A DNA stretch of 64,000 nucleotides, taken from positions 27,777-91,776 of the forward strand of contig DGWH01000038.1 in assembly GCA_002395225.1 (NCBI GenBank), read 5' to 3'. A program made the translations under genes and the position numbers. Below the pieces are notes generated by a model. That model was not told where the DNA came from. It made no database searches and saw only the letters and a list, made by a program, of their open reading frames with translations. Origin of the DNA: Christensenella sp. UBA4263 (GTDB lineage: Bacteria > Bacillota > Clostridia > Christensenellales > Aristaeellaceae). Shown piece by piece: positions 17,235 to 26,495 of this stretch. The stretch's first letter is position 1. Every line of letters starts with the position of its first letter.

Positions 17235-19855
17235 ACCGTTTTCAATCATCGCAAGGGACAGAAAAGCAGCAGGCCGAAAGAATACCTGCTGCTTACGAAA
17301 GAGAAAACCGGAGTAAGAACAGAATGAAAAAAAGCTGGATTGTTATCGGAAATGTGCTGATCATGATTGCAATACTGTTTTTTGTCATTGTCTATTCGAA
17401 TATCAGAGGTCAGCAGGAATACGAGTATCGTGTAGACAGCTTTGAGCATACGACCGTTGCACTTGAACGTGTAACGGAAAACTATCTTGAAGGTGAGCAG
17501 GGCATCTGTGATGTCTGGACGCATTACATTAATCATGCCGGACTCTCTCTTGAGGAGGCAGTGGATTTTGTACGGCATTCTCATGTGCATGATAATGTTT
17601 CTGCGCATCTGGTTTTTGCCGATACAAAAACCGGTCTTTCAACACGGGCAAACCCCGGAAACCCGGAAGATTTCAGCGTCTCCTACAGCAGACTGGGCCT
17701 GCTTGATCAGCTCAGCTGGATCGGTGAGGTGGGAACGCAGATCAATCTGTCGAGGGCGTATACCAATCCGCTGAATGCGGAACAGGTGATCGCTTTCTGC
17801 AACCGGATAACGGTGCAGGAACCGGAGGGACCCAGAGAAGCCGTCCTGCTCCGGCTGATTCCCATGTCGGAGATTGAACAGAAATGGATCTTTCCGCAGG
17901 AACAATTTGAAAAGACGGAGGTTTCCATCATCGATGCGGAAGGAAACTATATCATCAAGGGACGTTCGTTTAAAAACTTCAATTTCTTTGAATTCTATAA
18001 ATCGTATAATTCGGGGAATTCAGCACAATACCAGCAGATCTTTGATCAGGTCATCCGGAAAACGGGACACATTGAAATGCAGGACTCCCGTCATCAGGAC
18101 TGTATCATCGCGCATACGCAGATTGCTTCTACCGGCGACTGGGTGCTGCTTGCCTATATTCCGAAGGCAGAACTCAAAACCAGTTCGGTGGACTGGCTGC
18201 TGATCGGCTTCGTTTCTGCCGGTCTTCTGCTGCTGTTTGCGTTTGATTTTGCTTACATGCAGATGTTCAACCGGAAACTGAAAGGAATGGCGGTCAAGGC
18301 AGAGGCAGCGAATCGGGCAAAGACGGAGTTCCTGTCAACGATGTCGCACGACATCCGCACCCCGATGAATGCAATCATCGGACTGACCACACTTGCAGAG
18401 AAGAGACTGGATGATCCGGAGACAGTCGGACAAAATCTGAGGAAAATCAGACAGTCCAGCAATCATCTGCTGACCCTGATTAATGATATTCTGGATATCT
18501 CGAAGGTGGAAAGCGGAAAACTGACACTCAGTCCGGTCACGTTTTCCATTGTGGAGACCGTGGAGAATCTGGTGAATCTTTCGCAGCCCATGGTCAAGGA
18601 GAAGAATATTGATTTCAGTTTCCGGATTAACCGCATGGAAAAGGAATATCTGTATGCGGATCAGCTGCGGCTCAATCAGATTTACATCAATATTCTGTCC
18701 AATGCCATCAAGTATACGGAACCCGGCGGCAAAGTCTGCGTGGACCTGCGTGAAATGTCCAGTTCGAAGGATGGGTGCATCCGCCTGAGCTATGTTGTCT
18801 CAGATACAGGAATCGGAATGACGCCGGAGTTCATGCAGAAGATGTATCAGCCGTTCTCAAGACAGACGGACAGCCGGGTCAACAGTATTCAGGGAACCGG
18901 CCTTGGACTTGCCATCACCAAACAGATGGTGGAACTGATGAACGGGACCATTGAGTGTCAGAGTGAAGTGGGAAAAGGAACCACGTTCACCATCGCGCTG
19001 GATATTCCGGTGGCGGACCGGCAGATTGAGGAAATGAAACTGGATCCCATGGATGTCCTGATTGTGGATGACGATGAGGTCCTGATTGAAACGGCTGCGG
19101 ATACCCTGACCTCACTGGGTGTCAGGGCAGAAACGGCATCCGGCGGAATGCAGGCAGTGGAACTGCTCCGTCATCAGGAGGAAAACGGGAAGAAGTACCG
19201 TGTTGTGATTGTGGACTGGAAGATGCCGGACATGAACGGCGTTGAAACGGTCCGGCGAATTCGCTCGGAAATTGCAGAGAATGTTCCGATACTGATGATT
19301 TCGGCGTATGACTGGTCAGACATTGAGGATCAGGCCAAGGAGGCTGGCGTAAACGGATTTATCAGCAAACCGCTGTTCCGCTCAAAGCTATATTCGATAA
19401 TCAATGAGATGCTGGGTGTGGAAAAACGGTCAGTCGAGCCAGAGGATGATTACTCGGATATTGCCGGACTCAATATTCTGATTGCTGAGGATAATGATGT
19501 CAACTGGGAAATCATCTCAGCCATGCTGGGAATGTTTGGCATTACAGCGCAGCGTGCGAAGAACGGCCGTATCTGCGTTGACATCATGCGGGAAGCGGCC
19601 GAGAATCAGTATGCGCTGATCTTCATGGATGTTCAGATGCCTGAGATGAACGGACTGGATGCAACGCGAAATATCCGAAAACTGGATACATGGGCATCGC
19701 GCATTCCCATCATTGCCATGACGGCAGATGCGTTTTCTGAAAACGTGGCCGAATGTCTTGAGGCAGGAATGAATGGACATATTGCCAAGCCGGTGGACAT
19801 TAAACTGGTCATCAAGGAGATTCGGCGAATTAAAGAGGAGGGGAGCAGAGAATGA
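17219..19855 (+). CDS. Membrane hybrid sensor histidine kinase with two receiver domains
   Basis: Up to 878 residues. Membrane helix 1 is at about 39-61 and helix 2 at about 325-350, enclosing an extracellular sensing region of about 260 residues. Then come HisKA with His377 in MSHDIRTP, HATPase (NILSNAIKYTE; DTGIGM; GTGLGLAI), receiver 1 (Asp666 in VDWKMPDMNG) and receiver 2 (Asp804 in FMDVQMPEMNG). There is no DNA-binding output domain, so it signals by phosphorelay or protein contact. The ATG at 17219 is poorly spaced from a ribosome site; ATG 17324 (MKKSWIVIGN) gives a more usual N-terminus of 843 residues. Its stop overlaps the next gene (ATGA), coupling it to a solute-binding lipoprotein, a likely sensory partner. 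Confidence 0.92.
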   Translation: MVKALNRFQSSQGTEKQQAERIPAAYERENRSKNRMKKSWIVIGNVLIMIAILFFVIVYSNIRGQQEYEYRVDSFEHTTVALERVTENYLEGEQGICDVWTHYINHAGLSLEEAVDFVRHSHVHDNVSAHLVFADTKTGLSTRANPGNPEDFSVSYSRLGLLDQLSWIGEVGTQINLSRAYTNPLNAEQVIAFCNRITVQEPEGPREAVLLRLIPMSEIEQKWIFPQEQFEKTEVSIIDAEGNYIIKGRSFKNFNFFEFYKSYNSGNSAQYQQIFDQVIRKTGHIEMQDSRHQDCIIAHTQIASTGDWVLLAYIPKAELKTSSVDWLLIGFVSAGLLLLFAFDFAYMQMFNRKLKGMAVKAEAANRAKTEFLSTMSHDIRTPMNAIIGLTTLAEKRLDDPETVGQNLRKIRQSSNHLLTLINDILDISKVESGKLTLSPVTFSIVETVENLVNLSQPMVKEKNIDFSFRINRMEKEYLYADQLRLNQIYINILSNAIKYTEPGGKVCVDLREMSSSKDGCIRLSYVVSDTGIGMTPEFMQKMYQPFSRQTDSRVNSIQGTGLGLAITKQMVELMNGTIECQSEVGKGTTFTIALDIPVADRQIEEMKLDPMDVLIVDDDEVLIETAADTLTSLGVRAETASGGMQAVELLRHQEENGKKYRVVIVDWKMPDMNGVETVRRIRSEIAENVPILMISAYDWSDIEDQAKEAGVNGFISKPLFRSKLYSIINEMLGVEKRSVEPEDDYSDIAGLNILIAEDNDVNWEIISAMLGMFGITAQRAKNGRICVDIMREAAENQYALIFMDVQMPEMNGLDATRNIRKLDTWASRIPIIAMTADAFSENVAECLEAGMNGHIAKPVDIKLVIKEIRRIKEEGSRE

Positions 19856-21150
19856 AGCGGTTCTTTCTGATGATTGCTCTGGCTGTCATGTGCTTTTCAC
19901 TGGGCGCCTGTGGAGCGAAAAAGACGGAAGTGAAAGAAGAGGCCGGGTTTAAGCCGAAGCTGGACACAAAAACGGCGTGTGAAATCAAGGTAACAGGCAA
20001 CTACAACAATTTTGAAGCACTTGAAGCGGCGTTTGACAATTTCAATCTGATTTATCCCAATGTGGTGCTCTCTTACGTGAAACTGGATGATTACAACAAC
20101 ATCATCGGTACGGCACTGGAAAGCAATGATGCGCCCAACATCTATATTACCTATAGCTGGATGTATGGGAAAGATAGATACAAGGCCTGTCTTGACCATG
20201 CGGAAGATCTGTCGGATGAGAAGCTGGGACTGAACATTGATGGCATACGGCCCGGACTCATTTCCCGGGGGAGTTCGGGAAAAGTGGATATGCTCCCGGT
20301 TTTCGCTACCACTCAGGGAATGCTGGTCAATGACGATCTGTTCAAAAAGGAAGGTCTCAAGGTGCCGCAGACCTATCCGGAACTGCTGAATGTCTGCAGG
20401 GAACTTAAGGAAAAAGGTTACACAAGTCCCGTCATGTGCTATCCGGGTGATGCGAAGTCGTCCAATTTATCCGCCTTCGGACTTCCCATTTTCTGCGGGA
20501 CGATCTATCAGAATCCGGAGGCAATGGGAAAAATAATCCGTTCGGATCCGGAAGCCGTTGAGTATGTACGTCCTGCACTGGAACGTCTGCAGGAACTGAT
20601 CGAGAACGACTATCTGAACCTGGAGGAGTGCCGGAAAATGACGGACAATTACAACAGTGTCATTCTTCGGTTCTTTGAGGGGGATGTTCCGATGATGATC
20701 TGTTTTGGGGATACGGTTTCCGGAACCAGAAAAAGAGAGTCTCAGTCAGAAGCATTTGCGGCAAATCCCTTTTCGTACAGCTTTGCTCCGATTCCGGCAG
20801 ATGAAACGGGTGCGTATTTTTATGATACAACGAATGTGCAGTTTTCTGTCAACAAAAACTGCGAAAATCTCGAGATGACCAATGAATTCATGCGCTTTCT
20901 GATGAGCGGTCAGGAACTCAACAAACTTGCACAGATCAAGCGTCTTCTGACGGTAACGAAGGATCTCACTTTTGACAGCGTGTATTCACCGTTTGCATCA
21001 ATTCCGGAATCGAGGATTATCTCCGAGGAAGGCATTCAGATGAAAGATGAGGTTGTTGTGCGGCTTCGGGAAGCATTGTATGCGGTCTGGTGTGAGGGAA
21101 TGTCTGTCGATGAGGCGGCTTTAAAGTTCGTTTCGCAGGATGCCAGATAA
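19852..21150 (+). CDS. Extracellular solute-binding lipoprotein (family 1)
   Basis: This 432-residue protein has a lipoprotein signal peptide with lipobox LGAC (Cys20), so it should be anchored on the outer face of the membrane. The body resembles ABC sugar-binding proteins: EAAFDNFNLIYPNVVLSYV, NDAPNIYITYSWMYGKD, GMLVNDDLFKKEGLKVPQTY, FFEGDVPMMICFGDT. It begins within the stop of the sensor kinase (ATGA), and no ABC permease or ATPase follows. I therefore infer that it presents a ligand to the kinase rather than to a transporter. It could still serve an importer encoded elsewhere. Confidence 0.86.
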   Translation: MKRFFLMIALAVMCFSLGACGAKKTEVKEEAGFKPKLDTKTACEIKVTGNYNNFEALEAAFDNFNLIYPNVVLSYVKLDDYNNIIGTALESNDAPNIYITYSWMYGKDRYKACLDHAEDLSDEKLGLNIDGIRPGLISRGSSGKVDMLPVFATTQGMLVNDDLFKKEGLKVPQTYPELLNVCRELKEKGYTSPVMCYPGDAKSSNLSAFGLPIFCGTIYQNPEAMGKIIRSDPEAVEYVRPALERLQELIENDYLNLEECRKMTDNYNSVILRFFEGDVPMMICFGDTVSGTRKRESQSEAFAANPFSYSFAPIPADETGAYFYDTTNVQFSVNKNCENLEMTNEFMRFLMSGQELNKLAQIKRLLTVTKDLTFDSVYSPFASIPESRIISEEGIQMKDEVVVRLREALYAVWCEGMSVDEAALKFVSQDAR

Positions 21151-21162
21151 TCGGAAAAACAT

Positions 21163-21186
21163 GTGCGGGCACTGCCCGCACTTTTG
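21163..21186 (+). terminator. Terminator after the kinase/binding-protein pair
   Basis: GTGCGGGC-ACT-GCCCGCAC (21163-21181) is a perfect 8-bp stem followed directly by TTTTG. It lies 12 bases after the lipoprotein stop codon. Confidence 0.8.
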
Positions 21187-21213
21187 CTTGATGAGAACGC
21201 GTGAGGGATGACC

Positions 21214-22575
21214 ATGACTGAGAAAAAAGAACTGATTCGAGACCTGACGACCGGAAGCGTTCCGGTGACACTGCTTCGTTTTGCACTGCCTCTGTTTCTT
21301 TCCGGCTTCCTGCAGATGGTTTACAACATGGTGGACATGGTGGTTGTCGGACAGTTTGTGGGAACCGAGGGGCTTTCGGCCGTATCCATTGGCGGAGAGG
21401 TGCTCTCTCTTATGACCTTTGTTGCCATGGGCTTTTCCAATGCCGGACAAATCCAGATTTCACGGTATGTGGGAGAAAAGCGCAGAGACAAGGTAGGGGA
21501 AATGGTGGGAACCATGTTTACGATGCTCCTGGGTCTGGCGGTTCTCCTGATGATCATTTTTCTGTTTACCTACCGGGGGATCATCAACTGGCTGAATACC
21601 CCTGCTGAAATCTGGGATTATACCAGAGAATACAGCATCACCTGCATTCTCGGACTTGTCTTTATCTACGGATACAATCTCGTTTCCGCTGTACTCCGGG
21701 GAATGGGCGATTCCACGCATCCCTTTATCTTTATTGCCATTGCAACCCTGATCAATATTGTGCTGGATCTTGTGTTCGTGGGTCCGCTTCATATGGGACC
21801 GAGAGGGGCGGCCCTTGCAACGGTGATCGGGCAGGCCGTGAGCTTCCTGTGCGCGGTCCGTCTTCTTTACAGAAACAGGCAGGAAATCGGCTTTGATTTC
21901 AGGCCGAAACATTTCCGGATCTATCGCCGTGTGGTGGGTGATTTGCTGTCGCTGGGCATCCCCATGGTTATCCAGTCGGCTTCCATTACCTTTTCAAGTC
22001 TCTTCGTCAATTCGTTTATCAATTTCTATGGAACCACAGCGGTTGCGGTGACCGGGATTGCCCGAAAGCTTGAGAATATGCTCGGTGTCATTACGCAGGC
22101 GATTTCCTCCGCGGGCGGTGCCATGATTGCCCAGTCCCTGGGGGCTGGGAAAACGGACCGGGTACCGAAAGTCCTTGGACATGCAATCTGGATTGTGGCG
22201 ATTCCCTCCAGCATCTTTGCACTGATTACCGCATTCCATCATGAATGGGTATTCGGTCTGTTTACCGCGGATCCTCAGGTGATGGAGATGGCGGCGGTCT
22301 ATATTCCGGTGGCCCTGATACAGTATGCCGGTGCCATGCTTCGCCCTGCCAGCTTTGCCCTGATTAACGGATCGGGCAATTCCCGCCTGAATCTGATGGT
22401 TGCCCTGCTGGATGGAATTTTCTGCCGGATCGGGTTTTCCTTCTTCCTGGGAATTACACTGAACTGGGGCATTTTTGGTTTCTGGTACGGGAACGCTTTT
22501 GCCGGCGTTGTTCCGTTTGTCATTGGCAGCGGCTATTTTCTCTCCGGCCTGTGGCGAAAAAGTGCCCATAGATAA
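21214..22575 (+). CDS. MATE-family multidrug/metabolite exporter
   Basis: This 453-residue polytopic protein has about 12 membrane helices and MATE signatures: LPLFLSGFLQMVYNMVDMVVVGQF (two adjoining pieces), NAGQIQISRYVGE, ALINGSGNSRLNLM. Such proteins export drugs, toxins or metabolites with Na+ or H+ exchange. The ATG at 21214 lies 6 bases after GAGGG; the ATG at 21208 directly touches it and is less likely. The gene is separated from the upstream pair by a terminator hairpin only, so it may have its own weak promoter or depend on read-through. The substrate is unknown. Confidence 0.9.
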   Translation: MTEKKELIRDLTTGSVPVTLLRFALPLFLSGFLQMVYNMVDMVVVGQFVGTEGLSAVSIGGEVLSLMTFVAMGFSNAGQIQISRYVGEKRRDKVGEMVGTMFTMLLGLAVLLMIIFLFTYRGIINWLNTPAEIWDYTREYSITCILGLVFIYGYNLVSAVLRGMGDSTHPFIFIAIATLINIVLDLVFVGPLHMGPRGAALATVIGQAVSFLCAVRLLYRNRQEIGFDFRPKHFRIYRRVVGDLLSLGIPMVIQSASITFSSLFVNSFINFYGTTAVAVTGIARKLENMLGVITQAISSAGGAMIAQSLGAGKTDRVPKVLGHAIWIVAIPSSIFALITAFHHEWVFGLFTADPQVMEMAAVYIPVALIQYAGAMLRPASFALINGSGNSRLNLMVALLDGIFCRIGFSFFLGITLNWGIFGFWYGNAFAGVVPFVIGSGYFLSGLWRKSAHR

Positions 22576-22611
22576 CCATGCGGGTCTGCCAGCCGCGTAA
22601 TTCCTGTCTGC

Positions 22612-22680
22612 TATGAAAAACCGCTTCTGGTCGAGGACGATGCGAAGCGGCTGGATCATAATATCTATAAAAACGTGTAA
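22612..22680 (+). pseudogene. Remnant of the 3' end of a second EAL-domain gene
   Basis: The 22 codons here (YEKPLLVEDDAKRLDHNIYKNV, shown as two adjoining pieces YEKPLLVEDD and AKRLDHNIYKNV) match the last codons of the GGDEF/EAL gene at 24644 (DYEKRLDHYTYKNM). The similarity runs on through the stop codon into the terminator stem. Nothing else of the gene is left between the MATE stop and this point. It appears to be the scar of a tandem duplication followed by deletion. Confidence 0.75.
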
Positions 22681-22707
22681 GGCCGTCATAGACGGCCTTA
22701 CTCTTTT
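22678..22707 (+). terminator. Terminator associated with the EAL remnant
   Basis: TAAGGCCGT-CATAG-ACGGCCTTA is a 9-bp perfect stem followed by CTCTTTTT. It is nearly identical to the terminator of the intact GGDEF/EAL gene (24642-24668), and may now serve the MATE gene. Confidence 0.85.
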
Positions 22708-22844
22708 TGGACTGCTGTCTGGAAATTCAAAACAAAGCCGTCCTGGGATTGAGGGCGCCATTTTGTCTGTACACAAAACGGAACTCATTCCGAAAAAAGT
22801 TTTTCGGAAAACGTTTTAGAGCGCTTCTTTAACGAAATACTATG

Positions 22845-22874
22845 TTGCCAAAATGATCAGACGGGATTTATAAT
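22845..22874 (+). promoter_or_regulatory. Promoter of the GGDEF/EAL gene
   Basis: TTGCCA (22845-22850) and TATAAT (22869-22874) are 18 bases apart. Just upstream, GGAAAACGTTTTAG near 22806 loosely resembles a catabolite-repression (cre) site, but the match is not strong enough to assert. Confidence 0.65.
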
Positions 22875-22961
22875 AGCAGAATAAAGCAACGGAGTCATAG
22901 AAAAGCGGGACGAAGACGTCCTGAATACCAGAAATTGGGTATCACTACGTGTGGGGGAAAT

Positions 22962-24644
22962 ATGGATCAACTCTTACGTTACTCTGAACTGATGGATCAG
23001 CTGGTCGATCTGATGACCGTGACCGGCACTTTTGATCTTCGGCGTATTTATGCGGTTCTGACAGAATTGTCCAGAATTCTGCGTGCATCCAAAGGCATAA
23101 CTTCGTTTTATAAGACTCCAGAACATGCAAGGCTGGGAAAAGGGGAAAAGTATGTCTGTTATGACAGCGGTGAACCTTCTCATCTTGTTCTGAAAGAGCA
23201 GGCTGTCACGGCGACCGGCATGACGGCGGTCTGTGAGGTCTATCAGGCAGATGATGAACCGCCGTTTACTGACCTTGAGCGCAGCCGTATTCAGCGGATT
23301 CAGCGCATGATGATCACGTTCATGAGCAGAAAACGGCTGAGTGATGAGGTGGAACGCCTCACGTTTTATGATGATGAAGGGTATCGGAATCTCCGCTATT
23401 ATTTCAGTCATATCGGCGGGCTTGCCCGGGAGGGACAGCTGGCCGGTAAAGGGGCGGGCAGATTCAATCTCCGTCACCTGTCCAGAATAAACCGGGATAT
23501 CGGGAGAGCGTCAGGCAACATTCTGATGAGAAACTATATCTCGGCGCTGGAGGAGATAATCGGCGAGACCGGATTTGTCTGTCGGCTTGGCGGGGATAAT
23601 TTTGTGTTTCTGTGCAGCAAAGAATGCATGGAGGCAGTGGAAGCGGTTCTGCGCGGAATCCCGGTTGAATACGAAAAAAACAAGGGCGAACGGGTTATGA
23701 TATCTGCCATCGCCGGGCTGTATCTCATTCCGGAAAATGCGGAGACCAGAACGCCGGATGAGGTGATGGACCACATTATCTCTGCATACGAAAGCGCACG
23801 GAATGATGGCAAAGAGACGATTGTTTACAGCACGGATCAGCTGATTCATGAGAAGGAAAAGATTCTTGCGGTTCAGCAGGCATTTTCGAAAGCTGTCCAG
23901 AACGAGGAGTTCCTGGTATATTATCAGCCGAAAATCGATGTCATCGACAACGAGATAACGGGCGCTGAGGCACTGTGCAGATGGAATCATGAAGGGAAAA
24001 TCATTTCACCTGCTGAGTTTATTCCCATTCTTGAGCGGAATCTGGATATCTGCAAACTGGATTTTTACATGCTGGATCATGTCTGCCGCGATATCCGGCG
24101 CTGGCTGGATGAAGGGAAGAAAGTGGTCCGTGTCTCGGTCAATTTCTCCCGGAAGCATATGATTGATGCGGACTTGTTCGACCATATTGTAAAAATCATC
24201 GACAGTCACCATGTTCCGCACAAGTATCTTGAAATTGAGCTGACGGAAACGACAACGGATGTGGAATTCCGGGATCTCAAGCAGATGGTAAACAGTCTGC
24301 AGTGCGAAGGAATTTCAACCTCTGTCGATGATTTCGGCATTGGTTATTCTTCTCTGCGTCTTCTCAAGGATATCCCGTGGAATGTGCTCAAGGTCGACAA
24401 AAGCTTCCTGCCGAATGAGAATCAGGAGGAAGCAGACAGAAACAGCATTTTGTTCAAGTATGTGATTGCCATGGCCAGAGAGCTGGGCCTTGAGTGTATT
24501 GCGGAAGGGGTAGAAACGAAAGAGCAGGTGGAGGTCCTCAGAGACAATTCCTGCAATATCGCACAGGGCTTCTACTATGATAAACCGCTTCCGGTTGAGG
24601 ACTATGAGAAACGACTGGATCATTATACCTATAAAAACATGTAA
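22962..24644 (+). CDS. GGDEF/EAL protein, probable c-di-GMP phosphodiesterase
   Basis: A 560-residue soluble protein. About residues 1-140 form an unrecognised sensory region. The GGDEF domain has the altered motif GGDNF (residues 210-214), which should not synthesise c-di-GMP. The EAL domain keeps its motifs: EAL at 336-338, VNFSRKH, ELTETT, DDFGIGYSS, KVDKSF and AEGVETKEQ. It should hydrolyse c-di-GMP. The ATG at 22962 follows GGGGGAAA; a TTG nine codons upstream is less likely. It is monocistronic between its own promoter and terminator. Confidence 0.9.
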   Translation: MDQLLRYSELMDQLVDLMTVTGTFDLRRIYAVLTELSRILRASKGITSFYKTPEHARLGKGEKYVCYDSGEPSHLVLKEQAVTATGMTAVCEVYQADDEPPFTDLERSRIQRIQRMMITFMSRKRLSDEVERLTFYDDEGYRNLRYYFSHIGGLAREGQLAGKGAGRFNLRHLSRINRDIGRASGNILMRNYISALEEIIGETGFVCRLGGDNFVFLCSKECMEAVEAVLRGIPVEYEKNKGERVMISAIAGLYLIPENAETRTPDEVMDHIISAYESARNDGKETIVYSTDQLIHEKEKILAVQQAFSKAVQNEEFLVYYQPKIDVIDNEITGAEALCRWNHEGKIISPAEFIPILERNLDICKLDFYMLDHVCRDIRRWLDEGKKVVRVSVNFSRKHMIDADLFDHIVKIIDSHHVPHKYLEIELTETTTDVEFRDLKQMVNSLQCEGISTSVDDFGIGYSSLRLLKDIPWNVLKVDKSFLPNENQEEADRNSILFKYVIAMARELGLECIAEGVETKEQVEVLRDNSCNIAQGFYYDKPLPVEDYEKRLDHYTYKNM

Positions 24645-24668
24645 GGCCGTCCGGGACGGCCTTATTCT
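24642..24668 (+). terminator. Terminator of the GGDEF/EAL gene
   Basis: TAAGGCCGT-CCGGG-ACGGCCTTA is a 9-bp perfect stem that begins at the stop codon and is followed by TTCTTT. Confidence 0.85.
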
Positions 24669-24769
24669 TTATGAGCAGCTCATAAAGGATAAGTGCTGGA
24701 TGAAAAACAGGGAAAGGAATGCCTTGCAGGCGACTGTTTTGTCACTTGCCTGAGTGACAGGATCATAAG

Positions 24770-24812
24770 TCAGGATTTGATCAGTTGTCGCTATATGACA
24801 GGGCTGCTTTGA
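24770..24812 (+). repeat. Dispersed hairpin repeat, copy 2 (degenerate)
   Basis: AGGATTTGATCAG then TTGTCGC-TAT-ATGACAG (24785-24801) then GGCTGCTTT. It has the flanks and order of the family, but two stem pairs are weakened. It ends just before the start codon of the AAA/PD-(D/E)XK gene at 24815. Confidence 0.55.
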
Positions 24813-24814
24813 AG

Positions 24815-26400
24815 ATGGGCGTTTACTTAAATCCTGGAAACAGCGGATTTGCAGAGATCTTGCAGACCGATTATGTTGATAAAACCGGCTTGATCGGCCT
24901 GATCAACAGAACTATTGGTACAAAGAAAAAACTAACATGCATCAGCAGACCGCGCAGATTTGGAAAATCCTATACGGCACAAATGCTGTGCGCGTATTAT
25001 GATAAGACATGTGATTCCCGGGAATTCTTTGCACCGTTCATAATTTCACAGGATCAGACCTATGAAAATCACCTCGGGAAGTATGATGTGATCTACGTTG
25101 ATATGACGTATATCAAACAGTATTGTGATAACTATGACACACTTGTCGAATACTAACCAAAAAAATAACCGAGGAGCTGCTTGCAGCATATCCTGAAATC
25201 AAGGCAAGCAATGAATTCCCTGCAACATTAATGAGAGCGGCGGACTTCATTGGCAATCGATTTATTGTCATTATAGATGAGTGGGATGCACCGCTAAGGG
25301 AGAATCAGACGGTTGCAGAACGCTATTTGGCATTCTTGCGTACATTGTTTAAAAGCAGTGCCACTACCTCAAAGATATTTGCAGCTGTTTATATGACGGG
25401 CATTCTTCCTGTCAAAAAGCAAAAAGGGCAATCGGCGGTTTCAGACTTCAGAGAATACACGATGATCAAGCCGCGTCAGTTTGGCGAGTACGTAGGATTT
25501 ACAGAGGAAGAAGTTCGGAAATTGTGTGAGCAGCATGATAGCTGTTTCGACCAGATGAAACGCTGGTATGATGGATATGCGTTCAGAAATGTCGGCGCTG
25601 TTTATAATCCCAGTTCTGTCATGCAGGCGATCGAAAATGACGACTTTGATTCGTACTGGACCGAGTCGTCTGCGGCGGAGGGATTGATAGAATATATCAG
25701 CAAACCCTATAACGGAATGGCAAAGACCATTGCCGAACTGATTGGCGGCATAGGAGTTAAGGTAAATACAAATGGGTTTGCCAATGATCTGATGACCTTC
25801 AAAGGCAGAGATGATGTCCTGACATTAATGGTTCATCTGGGATACCTGGCCTATAATTCCGAGACAAAGATGGTTCAAATTCCGAATGAAGAAATCAGGC
25901 AGGAATTCCAGAAAGCGGTTCGGGAAGTGACATGTGAGGGAACACTTGAAAGACTGAAGGAAAGTGACCAGCTGTTTTTGGACACGCTTGAAATGAATGG
26001 GGAAGCGGTTGCTGCTCAGATCGAGAAGATCCACAGGGAAGAGACGTTGCCGCTTCATTATAACAGGGAAGAAAGTCTTCGCAGTGTGATTAAACTGGCT
26101 TACTGCACATATAAAGATCACTATCTGCAGTTTGAAGAGCTGCCTTCAGGAGATGGATATGCAGATATTGTGTACCTTCCCAAGCAGGATTCTGACTGGC
26201 CTGCACTCGTGATTGAACTGAAGCGGAATAAGAGTGGCGATACAGCGATACAACAGATTAAAAACAGACACTATCCGGAGAGTCTGAAGAACTATGGCGG
26301 AGAGATTCTGCTGGTAGGGATTAATTATGATAAAGAGGCACCTGCAGGGAAAAGAAAACATTCCTGCAGGATAGAAAAGATGCAGCTGGACAACGAATAG
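24815..26400 (+). pseudogene. AAA-ATPase / PD-(D/E)XK nuclease-like gene, frameshifted
   Basis: The N-terminal part (MGVYLNPGNSGF; YVDKTGLIGLINRTIG; Walker A in SRPRRFGKSYTA) ends at a TAA at 25154. The frame one base away continues it directly with LTKKITEELLAAYPEIKA, then Walker B FIVIIDEWDAP and, at the C-terminus, a DUF1703-type nuclease core (DGYADIVYLPKQ; ALVIELKRNKSG; ILLVGINYD). One lost base near 25150-25155 explains the break; together the parts make about 528 residues, a normal family length. The MGVYLNP start at 24815 fits the family, although no ribosome site is evident. It could be decayed, or the shift could be a read error. The family's role is not firmly known; a mobile or defence function is often supposed. 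Confidence 0.82.
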
Positions 26401-26451
26401 GGATTCATGATGATGGAGCGAAGACCTGTCAATTCTTTGCAGTGAGGAAAC

Positions 26452-26473
26452 AACGCTGTCATAAGACAGCGTT
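26452..26473 (+). other. Perfect hairpin without T run
   Basis: AACGCTGTC-ATAA-GACAGCGTT is a 9-bp perfect stem between the AAA/nuclease gene and the next small gene. There is no T run, so it may be a processing site or a weak terminator rather than a classical one. Confidence 0.5.
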
Positions 26474-26495
26474 GAGACATGGGAAAGAGAAAGCA

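Noticed and set aside
22806..22822. Catabolite-repression (cre) site before the GGDEF/EAL gene.
   Set aside because: GGAAAACGTTTTAG is only a partial match, and such AT-rich palindromes are common by chance.
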